Part shown: piece by piece, positions 23,026 through 30,897 of the stretch
Layout of the letters: every line of letters starts with the position of its first letter
Numbering within the stretch: the stretch's first letter is position 1
From: an uncultured Prevotella sp.
Lineage (GTDB): Bacteria; Bacteroidota; Bacteroidia; Bacteroidales; Bacteroidaceae
Length of the DNA stretch: 30,951 bases
Assembly (NCBI GenBank): GCA_900548195.1
Contig: URJQ01000015.1
Location: 1-30,951 of the forward strand
Direction of reading: 5' to 3'
The notes under the pieces: generated by a model
The model's database searches: none
What the model was told of the DNA's origin: nothing
What the model saw: the letters and a program-made list of their open reading frames with translations, nothing else
Program-made: the position numbers and the translations under genes

Positions 23026-23946
23026 TTATTTGATTTTCCTGATATCAAATGGTGTCTTCTGATAGACGTAATAGTTTATCCAGTTCTGGAAGAGCAGGTT
23101 ACCATGAGCGCGCCATGTCACCATTGGTCCCTTCTTAGGATTGTTGTCACGATAATAATTCTTTGGCATCTCCACGTCATCACGTTTGTCTTTGTCGCGC
23201 ATATACTCATTATGGAGAGTCTCAGGATTATATTCCATGTGTCCTGTGATAAAAAATTCACGACCGCGGCGAGCCATCACCATGCTCACTCCACTCTCAG
23301 ATGACTCTGCAATGATAGTGACATCGTGGCATTTCATAATTTCTTCGCGCCTTACCTCAGTATGACGGGAGTGAGGCATCTGGAAAGTATCGTCGAAACC
23401 ACGGAATATCGGATAGCGCTCCTTACGCACACAATGCTGTGGGAATATGCCGAACATCTTCTTAGGCAACTGATGTTTCTGTATGCCATAGTGATAATAG
23501 AGTCCAGCCTGTGCGGCCCAGCAGATATACATGGTGGATGTGACGTGGGTGCGAGCCCATGAGAACACTTCCGTAATCTCCTGCCAATAGTTCACTTCTT
23601 CAAATTCCATATTCTCAACTGGCGCCCCTGTGATAATCATTCCGTCGAATTTCTCGTTCCTCAGGTCGTCAAAGTTCTTGTAGAACATCATCATGTGCTC
23701 GATAGGAGTATTCTTTGAAGTGTGACTTTTCAACTTCATGAATGTGATATCTATCTGCAAAGGAGTATTGGAAAGCAGACGTATGAGGTCTGTTTCCGTC
23801 GTTATCTTGATGGGCATCAGATTGAGAATGACAATCTTCAGTGGGCGAATATCCTGCGAAAGTCCTCTTGTCTCGTCGATGACAAATATGTTTTCGCCTT
23901 TAAGGATATCAATAGCTGGTAGTTTATCTGGAAGTCTTAATGGCAT
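23026..23946 (-). CDS. metA: homoserine O-acetyltransferase (MetA family)
   Basis: This 306-aa enzyme acylates homoserine at the first committed step of methionine synthesis. The catalytic C142 (YICWAAQAG), H236 and E238 (TGHMEYN) are all present at the expected positions. Residue 111 is Glu (TGAPVENMEFEEVNYW). In this family Glu111 goes with acetyl-CoA and Gly111 with succinyl-CoA, so the product should be O-acetylhomoserine even though the family is commonly named O-succinyltransferase. This fits the O-acetylhomoserine sulfhydrylase encoded at 16917-18194. The gene is co-directional with the U32 gene (183-nt gap). No clear promoter box or SAM riboswitch was seen upstream. Confidence 0.95.
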   Translation of the reverse strand: MPLRLPDKLPAIDILKGENIFVIDETRGLSQDIRPLKIVILNLMPIKITTETDLIRLLSNTPLQIDITFMKLKSHTSKNTPIEHMMMFYKNFDDLRNEKFDGMIITGAPVENMEFEEVNYWQEITEVFSWARTHVTSTMYICWAAQAGLYYHYGIQKHQLPKKMFGIFPQHCVRKERYPIFRGFDDTFQMPHSRHTEVRREEIMKCHDVTIIAESSESGVSMVMARRGREFFITGHMEYNPETLHNEYMRDKDKRDDVEMPKNYYRDNNPKKGPMVTWRAHGNLLFQNWINYYVYQKTPFDIRKIK

Positions 23947-24032
23947 TTGTCTTTGTGTTTTATTCTGATTACTTTATCTTTTGAGAATGGCTGATTCAAA
24001 GAAATACTCTTGTAACCCGCCATTTATTATTT

Positions 24033-24123
24033 ACTAAGTAGGTAATCGGAATTATTTTTGTAATAATGAAAAACGATTATAATTATCTATTCATTTTCAA
24101 AATAATTTTGATTACCTACTTAT
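24033..24123. repeat. AT-rich inverted repeat between pepO-like gene and metA
   Basis: TAAGTAGGTAATC (about 24035-24047) with GAATTATTTT is mirrored by AAAATAATTTTGATTACC and TACTTA at 24099-24122. The right arm is the same 38-bp unit found twice at 66-149. It lies just 3' of the M13 peptidase stop on the minus strand and may serve as its transcript end. Confidence 0.7.
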
Positions 24124-24137
24124 GGTAAAGAGTTATC

Positions 24138-26216
24138 TTACCAAAGCCTGAGTCTCTTGTCTGGAGCGATATAGAGTGGGTCAGAAGGCTTGATATTGAA
24201 TGCCTTATACCACGCATCAATATGTGGGAGAGCACCCTTTACTCGCCATTCACCGAGTGAGTGAACGTCATTGAGCACACGGTTGCGAATCTCCTTCTCA
24301 GTGATATTCTGTCCCCATACGCCAGAGTAAGCGCAGAAGAAACGCTGATCAGCAGTGAGTCCAAGCTTCTTTCCTGCATTTGCCATAGCCACCTTCTTGT
24401 TGACCTTCATTGCCTCTGCTTCAGCATTCTTGAATGCCTGATAAGCAACCATAAGGCCACCGTGGTCGGCAATATTCTCACCGAGAGTCATTTTTCCGTT
24501 AGCATTCAAACCAGGAAGAACCTCAATCTTAGAGAAGAAATCAGCGTAGTATTCACCGAGTTTTGCAAAGTTTTCAGTGTCTTCCTTAGTCCACCATTCT
24601 GTCATATTACCATTCTTGTCGAAGTGACAGCCCTGATCGTCAAATCCATGAGTCATCTCATGTCCGATTACCACGCCGATAGCACCATAGTTGAATGCGT
24701 CATCAGCCTCTGGATCGAAGAAAGGATACTGGAGAATACCTGCAGGGAAGCAGATTTCATTGGTTGTAGGGTTGTAGTAAGCATTTACTGTCTGAGGTGT
24801 CATGTGCCACTCATCACGGTCAACAGGCTTACCAACCTTTTCGTCCTGACGCTGCTTAGAGATAAATTTGCTTGCGATACGGAGGTTCTCATAGAGAGAC
24901 TTAGCAGGATCGATAGCAAGACCTGAGTAGTCGCGCCACTTGTCAGGATAGCCCACCTTGATATAGAAAGCATCGAGCTTCTCGCGTGCCACCTTCTTAG
25001 TAGCAGGTGTCATCCAAGCCTGATCTTCAATTCTCTCACCGAGAGCTTTCTGGAGATTCTTCACGAGTTGCACCATACGTGACTTACTTGAAGCTGGGAA
25101 GAAGCGCTCACAGTATATCTTTCCGAGAGGCTCGCCAAGGATAACCTGCACGAGACTGGTAGCCTTACGCCAACGTGGATAATCTACCTGACGACCGCTC
25201 ATCACTCTTCCGCCGAAATCAAATGCCTCTGCAGCGACTGCATCACCGAGCACGTCAGATGCCTCATTGATGGCATCCCACTCCAACTTGGCACGAAGGT
25301 CTTCCACATTGATATCCTTGAGAATAGCGTTAAGGCCAGCCATAAACTTAGGTTGACCGAGCACGAGGTGCTGATAGTATTTCTCATTGATGCCTTTAGC
25401 CTTCATCAATCCATCGAGAGGAAATGCAGAATAGGTCTTGCGGAAGTCTGCGATAGACATCTTATTGTAGTTTGCTTCTACGTCACGCAGTTCTGTAGCC
25501 GAGAGAGAGGTCTCTGCAATACGGTTTTCGAGCGAGAGAATACGCTCCATGCGGTCTCTTGCAGCCTGCTCAGAGAATCCGAAGAAGCGGAACATCTTCA
25601 CGATATGCTCTCTGTAAGCCTTCATAATTTCGAGAGTAGGCTCATCCTTATTGACATAATAGTCACGCTGTCCCAGTGACAGACCGTCCTGATAGATATT
25701 GAGGATATGGTTCTTTGCATCCTTTTCGTCGGTACTGAATCCGCAATTAGCGAGGAACGAACCGCCATACTGACACTCATCGAATACATAAGCCATAAGG
25801 TCATCGACGCTCTTTGCACCTTCGAGACGCTGGATAGTAGGCATAAGAGGAGCTACGCCATCCTTATTGAGGCGCACGGAGTCCATAGCGAGATTGTAGA
25901 GGTCGCCGATTTTCTGTTCGAGCGAGCCTGGTGTATTTCTCTTGCCAGAGAGGTCTGTGAGGATAGAATTGATTTTCTTGTTGTTGTCTTCTGCAAGTTT
26001 GTCAAAACTGCCGTAGCGAGAGTATGCAGCAGGAAGTGGATTTTTCTTTATCCATCCGCCACATGCGTACTGATAGAAGTCAGTACCTGGTTTTACGGAG
26101 AGATCCATATTCTCCGCTTTGATGCCAGCACCGAGAACTTTGTTCTGTGCCATTATCGCCATTGGCATTGCTGTTATTGCCATTGCCATTGCTAAGTTTT
26201 TGAATTTCATATTCAT
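24138..26216 (-). CDS. pepO: M13-family metalloendopeptidase (PepO/neprilysin-like)
   Basis: A 692-aa exported peptidase with a signal peptide ending near IMAQN (residues 22-25). The zinc motif is H519-E520-M-T-H523 (VIGHEMTHGFDDQG); the third ligand E580 with D584 lies in GENIADHGG. NAYY (478-481) corresponds to the substrate-binding NAFY/NAYY of neprilysin. The end follows the family form, with a penultimate LRLW. It should cleave oligopeptides in the periplasm. The alternative ATG two codons into the frame (MKFK) cannot be told apart from the first. No lipobox is present. It is probably a single-gene unit. Confidence 0.96.
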   Translation of the reverse strand: MNMKFKNLAMAMAITAMPMAIMAQNKVLGAGIKAENMDLSVKPGTDFYQYACGGWIKKNPLPAAYSRYGSFDKLAEDNNKKINSILTDLSGKRNTPGSLEQKIGDLYNLAMDSVRLNKDGVAPLMPTIQRLEGAKSVDDLMAYVFDECQYGGSFLANCGFSTDEKDAKNHILNIYQDGLSLGQRDYYVNKDEPTLEIMKAYREHIVKMFRFFGFSEQAARDRMERILSLENRIAETSLSATELRDVEANYNKMSIADFRKTYSAFPLDGLMKAKGINEKYYQHLVLGQPKFMAGLNAILKDINVEDLRAKLEWDAINEASDVLGDAVAAEAFDFGGRVMSGRQVDYPRWRKATSLVQVILGEPLGKIYCERFFPASSKSRMVQLVKNLQKALGERIEDQAWMTPATKKVAREKLDAFYIKVGYPDKWRDYSGLAIDPAKSLYENLRIASKFISKQRQDEKVGKPVDRDEWHMTPQTVNAYYNPTTNEICFPAGILQYPFFDPEADDAFNYGAIGVVIGHEMTHGFDDQGCHFDKNGNMTEWWTKEDTENFAKLGEYYADFFSKIEVLPGLNANGKMTLGENIADHGGLMVAYQAFKNAEAEAMKVNKKVAMANAGKKLGLTADQRFFCAYSGVWGQNITEKEIRNRVLNDVHSLGEWRVKGALPHIDAWYKAFNIKPSDPLYIAPDKRLRLW

Positions 26217-26265
26217 TTTATGGTTTTAGATGATTTGGTATTGTCATATAATTAGAATGCTGCCA

Positions 26266-26302
26266 GTCAAGGCTATGGTGGATTCCACCTTTCTGCCCTG
26301 AC
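26266..26302 (-). terminator. possible hairpin terminator of the ABC-F gene
   Basis: GTCA and TGAC enclose an inner GGTGG-ATT-CCACC hairpin 45-80 nt downstream of the ABC-F stop. There is no T-run, so its terminator role is doubtful. Confidence 0.3.
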
Positions 26303-26348
26303 GTCTTGCAAATGATGTAGGAAACGGTCTGCGTCACTGGTGATTGGA

Positions 26349-28289
26349 TTACTCCAACTGCAATGACAGTTCTTCCCACTTCTGCATCTCCTCATCGAGG
26401 GCAGATTGCAGTTCGGTATATTTGTTTACGAGAGTCATATCCGAAGCATTCTCAGGCTGTTCCAGTTGTTTACCCAACTCTTCGAGCTTGGCTTCCATAT
26501 TCTCTATGCGCTTCTCGCTTTCCTTTACCTGCTTCTGTATGCGTGAGATTTTCTTCTGCTGCTCCTTACGCTCTGCATAAGAGAGGGCTGAATCCTTCTC
26601 TTTATGCTCATTTGTCACAGTCTTCTTCTCCTGTTCTTCCTGCTTTGGAGCCGTTCCGGAACCGAGGGCATCGGTGATGTTTTCGGCATTATGAAATCGC
26701 AGATACTCATAAATACCGCCGAGATGCTCGCGCACTTTTCCGCCTCCAAACTCATAGACCTTATCTACGAGTCCGTCAAGGAAGTCACGGTCGTGGCTGA
26801 CGAGGATGACAGTACCGTCGAATGCCTTTATAGCCTCTTTCAGAACGTCCTTCGACTGCATGTCGAGATGGTTGGTAGGCTCGTCGAGAATGAGGAAATT
26901 GACTGGTTCAAGGAGCAGCCTTATCATCGCAAGGCGTGACCTTTCACCGCCTGAAAGCACCTTCACCTTCTTCTCGGAAGCCTCGCCTCCGAACATGAAA
27001 GCACCGAGTATGTCATTGATTTTGAGACGTATCTCACCCTTCGCCACATTGTCTATGGTCTGGAAAACGCTCAGAGACTCGTCAAGGAGCTGTGCCTGAT
27101 TCTGCGCGAAATAGCCTATCTGTACATTATGCCCCACCTTCAGCGTTCCGTCAAACGGTATCTCACCCATTATACACTTTACGAGTGTGGATTTTCCTTC
27201 ACCGTTCTTGCCCACGAAAGCCACCTTTTCGCCGCGCTTTATCAGCATATCCACATGACTGAACACCTGGTGCTCGCCATAATTCTTTGCCACCTGGTCG
27301 AAGATTACGGGGTAATCACCGGAACGGAGGCATGGCGGAAACTTGAGATGGAGGGATGAATTATCCACTTCATCTATTTCTATCGGCACGATTTTCTCCA
27401 ACTGTCGGATGCGCTGCTGCACCTGAACAGCCTTTGTGGCTTGGTATCTGAAACGCTCGATAAACTGCTTTGTATCTGCAATCTCCTTCTGCTGGTTCTC
27501 GTAAGCGCGAATCTGCTGCTCTCTACGCTCTGCGCGGAGCTTGACATATTCGTCATATTTCACCTTATAGTCGATTACCTTGCCGCATGAAATCTCAAGT
27601 GTGCGGTTGGTGACGTTATTGATGAATGCACGGTCGTGGCTGACAAGCACCACCGCTCTGGTGCTTTGTGCCAACTGCTGTTCAAGCCATTGGATTGACT
27701 CGATGTCGAGATGATTGGTAGGCTCGTCAAGGAACAGCACGTCAGGCTTCTGCAAAAGTATCTTTGCCAGTTCGATACGCATTCGCCAGCCACCGGAGAA
27801 TTCGCTCGTAGGGCGGTCGAAATCGTTTCTGGTAAAGCCGAGACCGGTCAGAGTGCGCTCTATTTCCGCCTCATAATTGTCACCGCCCATCATCATGTAG
27901 CGTTCATGTTCCTGGGTGAATTTCTCCACAAGAGCCATATAGGATTCGCTCTCATAGTCGGTACGGTCAGCCAGCTGACGGTTCATCTCGTCAATCTTGG
28001 CCTTCATCTGCGTCACTTTGGCGAAAGCCTTGCGAGCTTCTTCGCGCACGGTAGTGTCATCCTGAAGAATCATCACCTGTGGCAAATAGCCGACAGTCTG
28101 GTCGTTTGGCACGGCAACATTGCCACTTGTAGGCTGCTGCTTGCCGCAAAGTATCTTTAGCATAGTGGATTTTCCGGCACCGTTTTTGCCCACGAGGGCT
28201 ATGCGGTCACGGTCATTGATGACGAAACTCGCATTGAGAAACAACGGTTTCACTCCAAACTCCACTGTCAATCCTTCAACTGAAATCAT
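26349..28289 (-). CDS. ABC-F family ATPase (ribosome-associated type)
   Basis: The start is set at 28289 (MISVEGLTVEFGVKPLF), giving 646 aa. A longer reading frame to 28544 would begin upstream of the promoter (28370-28400), and its N-terminus lacks ABC features. There are two ABC domains without membrane helices: Walker A GKNGAGKST (34-42) and GKNGEGKST, signatures EFSGGWRMRIELAK and VLSGGERSRLAMIR, and Walker B LDEPTNHLD twice. The linker between them (~240-300) is helical and charged (RAERREQQIRAYENQQKE), the P-site tRNA interaction region of ABC-F proteins. The C-terminus (~560-646) is a coiled coil, as in Uup/YheS. It probably rescues or tunes translating ribosomes. Whether it gives antibiotic resistance cannot be read from the sequence. 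Confidence 0.94.
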   Translation of the reverse strand: MISVEGLTVEFGVKPLFLNASFVINDRDRIALVGKNGAGKSTMLKILCGKQQPTSGNVAVPNDQTVGYLPQVMILQDDTTVREEARKAFAKVTQMKAKIDEMNRQLADRTDYESESYMALVEKFTQEHERYMMMGGDNYEAEIERTLTGLGFTRNDFDRPTSEFSGGWRMRIELAKILLQKPDVLFLDEPTNHLDIESIQWLEQQLAQSTRAVVLVSHDRAFINNVTNRTLEISCGKVIDYKVKYDEYVKLRAERREQQIRAYENQQKEIADTKQFIERFRYQATKAVQVQQRIRQLEKIVPIEIDEVDNSSLHLKFPPCLRSGDYPVIFDQVAKNYGEHQVFSHVDMLIKRGEKVAFVGKNGEGKSTLVKCIMGEIPFDGTLKVGHNVQIGYFAQNQAQLLDESLSVFQTIDNVAKGEIRLKINDILGAFMFGGEASEKKVKVLSGGERSRLAMIRLLLEPVNFLILDEPTNHLDMQSKDVLKEAIKAFDGTVILVSHDRDFLDGLVDKVYEFGGGKVREHLGGIYEYLRFHNAENITDALGSGTAPKQEEQEKKTVTNEHKEKDSALSYAERKEQQKKISRIQKQVKESEKRIENMEAKLEELGKQLEQPENASDMTLVNKYTELQSALDEEMQKWEELSLQLE

Positions 28290-28369
28290 ACTTGTTGTTC
28301 TTGAACGCATTTCCTTGCGCGTGTGCACGTATGCGTTCCATAATATTCTACTGTTTTTATTCCGAAATG

Positions 28370-28400
28370 CAAAGTTACATAATTTTATCCAAACGGCAAA
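28370..28400 (-). promoter_or_regulatory. Bacteroidetes-type promoter of the ABC-F gene
   Basis: On the minus strand TTTG (28400-28397), 19 nt, TAACTTTG (28377-28370). The fit is excellent and decides the start codon of the downstream gene, because the upstream in-frame ATG codons would not be transcribed. Confidence 0.8.
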
Positions 28401-29020
28401 GGATTCCTCCCGTTTTTGGGGTAAAGGGATGAAAATAAGGCGATGGATACTGAAAAAATGCTGGATAAGTTTTCGGGAATGGAAATCTTTATGTAAATTT
28501 GCAGTTTGATGAATTGTTCGGTCTTTGGAAATATCGGCAAACAAGAATGCGGAATTGGAACTGATAAAATATCAATAAACAAAAACAAATAAAAAAAATC
28601 ATTGTTTTTCCACTCACAAAGATTAGGCTGGAAGCCTATACCGAGCGCAGCGAGAGTAACCCGGGACACAGTCTCGGGACTATAAATCTCTAAAAGAAGA
28701 CTGTCTGGAAGACAGTACCTTACAAAAGTATCGGACAAAGATATACGATTAAAGTTCATCAATCATCTTGGTACTGTCTTCCAGACAGTCGCATAAGGAC
28801 AGTCATAATTCCCGAGACTATGTCCCGGGTTACTCTCGCTTTGCTCGGTATAGGCTTCCAGCCTAATCTACAAAGTGAATTTTATATACAGACCGTCACA
28901 TACAACTGTTGAACATTTTATCGCAACAAAGAACCACAATCATCTAACCATCAAAGCAATAAAACCACGCAACGCAAGTCTTTATTGAAATTAAAACCAC
29001 AAAAGAAAGAGACAAGGAAT
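28401..29020. other. non-coding region between ABC-F and trpF
   Basis: The divergent intergenic space holds an AT-rich stretch, the palindromic element copy 3 (28624-28865) and the trpF leader. The stretch 28563-28605 resembles the sequence before copy 2 (AAAATATCAATAAA, then ATCATTG), so the repeat may extend into this flank. I found no TAnnTTTG box for trpF. Confidence 0.65.
28624..28865. repeat. mirrored-palindrome element, copy 3 (most symmetric)
   Basis: Both ends are P1-type: TAGGCTGGAAGCCTA (28624-28638) and TAGGCTTCCAGCCTA (28851-28865). Between them lie GAGCGCAGCGAGAGTAA, CCCGGGAC-ACA-GTCTCGGG, CTGTCTGGAAGACAG (28701-28715), a 58-nt centre, CTGTCTTCCAGACAG (28774-28788), CCCGAGAC-TAT-GTCCCGGG and the mirror of the GAGC segment. 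Stems are conserved between the three copies, while the three-base loops differ. It lies between two divergently transcribed genes, so it is not simply a terminator. Confidence 0.92.
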
Positions 29021-29710
29021 ATGAAAATAAAAGTATGCGGAATGCGCAACCGCGACAACATCGCCGAACTGCAAAAACTGGACATCGACTTCATGGGCTT
29101 CATATTCTGGCCTAAAAGTCCGAGATGTGTGCAGCAAATACCTTCTCGCGCTGGACTTATTCCAGACCTTCCAAGCCTCGACGGCGAAGGAATCAAGAAA
29201 AGCGAGACTCACGACAAGAGGATTCTGACCGTGGGAGTATTCGTGGACGATATGCCACAAAATATTGTCACACGTGTGTATAATTATCACCTCGACTATG
29301 TGCAACTGCATGGCAGTGAGTCGGCTGTGATGATAGACAATCTCCGCCGCACACTCATTCCAGACATTGCGCCCAACATCAAGATTATCAAAGCATTGAG
29401 CATAAAGGACAAAAGTGATTTGGAGAAATGGCATGAATACGACGGTCACGTGGATATGTTTCTCTTCGATACGAAGTGCAAGTGCGCTGGCGGCTCTGGA
29501 GAGCAGTTTGACTGGTCTATTCTCAAAGCCTATGACGGCAATATTCCTTTCCTTCTTGCCGGTGGCATCGGTCCTGATGACGCAGAGCGAATCAAGAATT
29601 TCCATCATCCTATGTGCCTCGGCATCGACCTCAATTCACGATTTGAGACAGAGCCTGGCATGAAAGATATACAGAAACTCAAACTTTTCATATCGCAATT
29701 AAAAAACTAA
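29021..29710 (+). CDS. trpF: phosphoribosylanthranilate isomerase
   Basis: The start is the ATG at 29021 (MKIKVCGMRN), which begins directly with the first barrel strand; the product is 229 aa. It catalyses the Amadori rearrangement in tryptophan synthesis. The catalytic base C6 (KVCGMR) and acid D150 (MFLFDTK) are visible, as are the phosphate-binding GGSGEQFDW (~157-165), LLAGGIGPDD (~178-187) and LNSRFETEPGMKD. Residues ~41-66 (IPSRAGLIPDLPSLDGEG...) are longer than the usual loop between the second strand and helix. No other trp genes lie nearby, so here it is separated from the trp operon. It is flanked by repeat elements on both sides. Confidence 0.95.
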   Translation: MKIKVCGMRNRDNIAELQKLDIDFMGFIFWPKSPRCVQQIPSRAGLIPDLPSLDGEGIKKSETHDKRILTVGVFVDDMPQNIVTRVYNYHLDYVQLHGSESAVMIDNLRRTLIPDIAPNIKIIKALSIKDKSDLEKWHEYDGHVDMFLFDTKCKCAGGSGEQFDWSILKAYDGNIPFLLAGGIGPDDAERIKNFHHPMCLGIDLNSRFETEPGMKDIQKLKLFISQLKN

Positions 29711-30096
29711 AAAGCCACGTTTTATCAAACATAAAAGGCTGATAAACTATTGGAAATTGTTCTATTTTCCCGTATCGGGACTACAAGCAAAAAATGCCTT
29801 TGCAACAGATTGATATTCAATGCGTTGTAAAAGCATAGTTATTAGGGTGTAAAAGCATAGTTATTAGGGTGTAATATCTATGCTTTTACACCCTAATATC
29901 TATGTTATTGCAATGTAAAAGCTATGATATTGTGAAATCATAGCTTAGCAATCACATTTTTGTTCCATTTTTCCCTTTCGACTTTTATGCTGGACAAGAA
30001 GAATTAAGTGCTGTTTTACATAGTTTTTCAAATAGGATATTCTGACAACTCAATTGCACAAAAACAGCAAGACAAATTACATTATTAAGATTTTTC
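29711..30096. other. non-coding region downstream of trpF
   Basis: No gene. A 7-bp hairpin TTTATCA/TGATAAA (29721-29746) follows trpF but has no T-run. Repeat-element copy B occupies 29752-29946. The rest, up to the riboswitch promoter, is AT-rich without visible features. Confidence 0.65.
29752..29946. repeat. interspersed element copy B with 22-bp repeat units
   Basis: Read on the minus strand it repeats the blocks of copy A (12455-12615) in the same order: TGCAATA + CATAG palindromic units, TTTTACACCCTAA + CTATG units, TTTTACAACGC, ATATCAAT, and GGGAAAATAGAACAATT (29771-29755). On the plus strand there are two direct units of GTAAAAGCATAG + TTATTAGGGT (29826-29871), followed by their inverse at 29874-29904, so this copy also makes a strong hairpin. 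Confidence 0.8.
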
Positions 30097-30127
30097 TTGG
30101 CAGTTTGGTAAAAAAATATTATCTTTG
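30097..30127 (+). promoter_or_regulatory. promoter of the riboswitch-controlled gene
   Basis: TTG (30097-30099), 20 nt, TATCTTTG (30120-30127) matches the Bacteroidetes consensus. Transcription would start about 15 nt before the conserved riboswitch core. Confidence 0.75.
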
Positions 30128-30149
30128 CAGTCGCATTGGTTCTCCATCG

Positions 30150-30390
30150 TATTATTGTCATACGTTAAGGAGCTAAGAGGGAATGCAGTGAAAATCTGCG
30201 ACATTACCCGATGCTGTGAATCCTTTCTATCAGGCTGTCACAACCATAAGGTCACTGGACCGGCAAAAGAAAAGCATTATGCCGCTCTTTTCCATTTGTC
30301 TGGGAAGACCGTGACAGATAAGGATCAAGTCAGAAGACCTGCCCATGCCATTTAAGTGACGCGTACCTGCGGGACTACGGGTATCGACGG
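30150..30390 (+). promoter_or_regulatory. cobalamin riboswitch
   Basis: The conserved B12-riboswitch blocks appear in order: GAGGGAATGCAGTGAAAATC with CTGC closing the stem (30177-30199), ACCCGATGCTGTGAA (30206-30220), GTCACTGGAC (30251-30260), TGGGAAGAC (30301-30309) and the B12-box-like GTCAGAAGACCTGCCC (30329-30344). Downstream, GUACC (30363-30367) and GGUAU (30380-30384) close a 12-nt loop holding UGCGGG; its CGGG can pair with CCCG (30207-30210) of the core, the expected L5-L13 kissing interaction. That hairpin ends 26 nt before the ATG at 30411, so control by blocking translation start is likely. Recognition is strong; the exact subtype is not claimed. Confidence 0.92.
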
Positions 30391-30410
30391 AAACCATAAC
30401 AAACAAAACA

Positions 30411-30785
30411 ATGGTAAGGTACAAACAAACTTATCAAAGGTACATTGCGCTGATGAATCAACTCCGTATGGTGATTGATTCTATTATCGGTCTGACTCCA
30501 GATAGCAGGAGAAAGATGCTCGCAATCGAAATCGTCTCAGCCATTGACACAACAAAAAAGACGGCTGAAGCGGAAATCAATATGCCAAGTAGTGAATTAT
30601 TGGGAATCACCCAGTCTGTCATCAACCTCAAGAATTGTGGCGCAACGCCAATTTCTCCAGTTCTCGAGTTGTGGAATAAGAGTCTTAAAGTACTCCTTTC
30701 TGCCATCGAGAACCTTTCGAGCGTAGCAGAAGACAGTTACTTAATCTCTGCAAAAGGTCTCATAAGAGAGCAACTCGAAAAATAA
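30411..30785 (+). CDS. 124-aa protein of unknown function under cobalamin control
   Basis: The ATG at 30411 follows an A-rich leader (AACAAACAAAACA) directly after the cobalamin riboswitch. The product is predicted to be almost entirely helical (three to four helices: ~4-30, ~31-52, ~85-103, ~104-123). It has no signal peptide or membrane segment, a single cysteine (C77 in NLKNCGATPISP), and a charged end (GLIREQLEK). I recognise no B12 transporter, corrinoid synthesis or methionine-synthase motif. No other gene follows before the terminator at 30862-30897, so it is the only coding target of the riboswitch. It might be a cytoplasmic protein of corrinoid handling or a relic that replaced a lost target; the sequence does not decide. 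Confidence 0.75.
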   Translation: MVRYKQTYQRYIALMNQLRMVIDSIIGLTPDSRRKMLAIEIVSAIDTTKKTAEAEINMPSSELLGITQSVINLKNCGATPISPVLELWNKSLKVLLSAIENLSSVAEDSYLISAKGLIREQLEK

Positions 30786-30861
30786 AGCTCTCGATTTTTC
30801 ATCGGATATTAAAGAATAACAAAAAGATAGTATGTGTATTTTTTAGTAGATTATTAGCCCT

Positions 30862-30897
30862 AAAAAAGCATCCCGACTGTGAAGTTAGGATGTTTTT
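30862..30897 (+). terminator. terminator of the riboswitch-controlled gene
   Basis: An A-tract plus GCATCC is mirrored by GGATG plus TTTTT (stem 30869-30873 / 30888-30892, extended through the A and T tracts with one bulged G). It lies 77 nt after the stop and could end transcription from both sides. Confidence 0.75.

Noticed and set aside
23008..23036. copy of the AT-rich 38-bp unit at the metA stop codon
   Set aside because: Similarity (GATAATCAAAATTATTTGA) is partial and includes coding bases, so chance in AT-rich sequence is likely.
28290..28544. N-terminal extension of the ABC-F reading frame to 28544
   Set aside because: A well-matched promoter (28370-28400) lies inside the extension, and the ABC domain begins right at the ATG at 28289.
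30360..30411. tmRNA- or tRNA-like sequence after the riboswitch core
   Set aside because: There is no acceptor stem or T-arm; the stretch is better explained as the riboswitch's kissing-loop hairpin.
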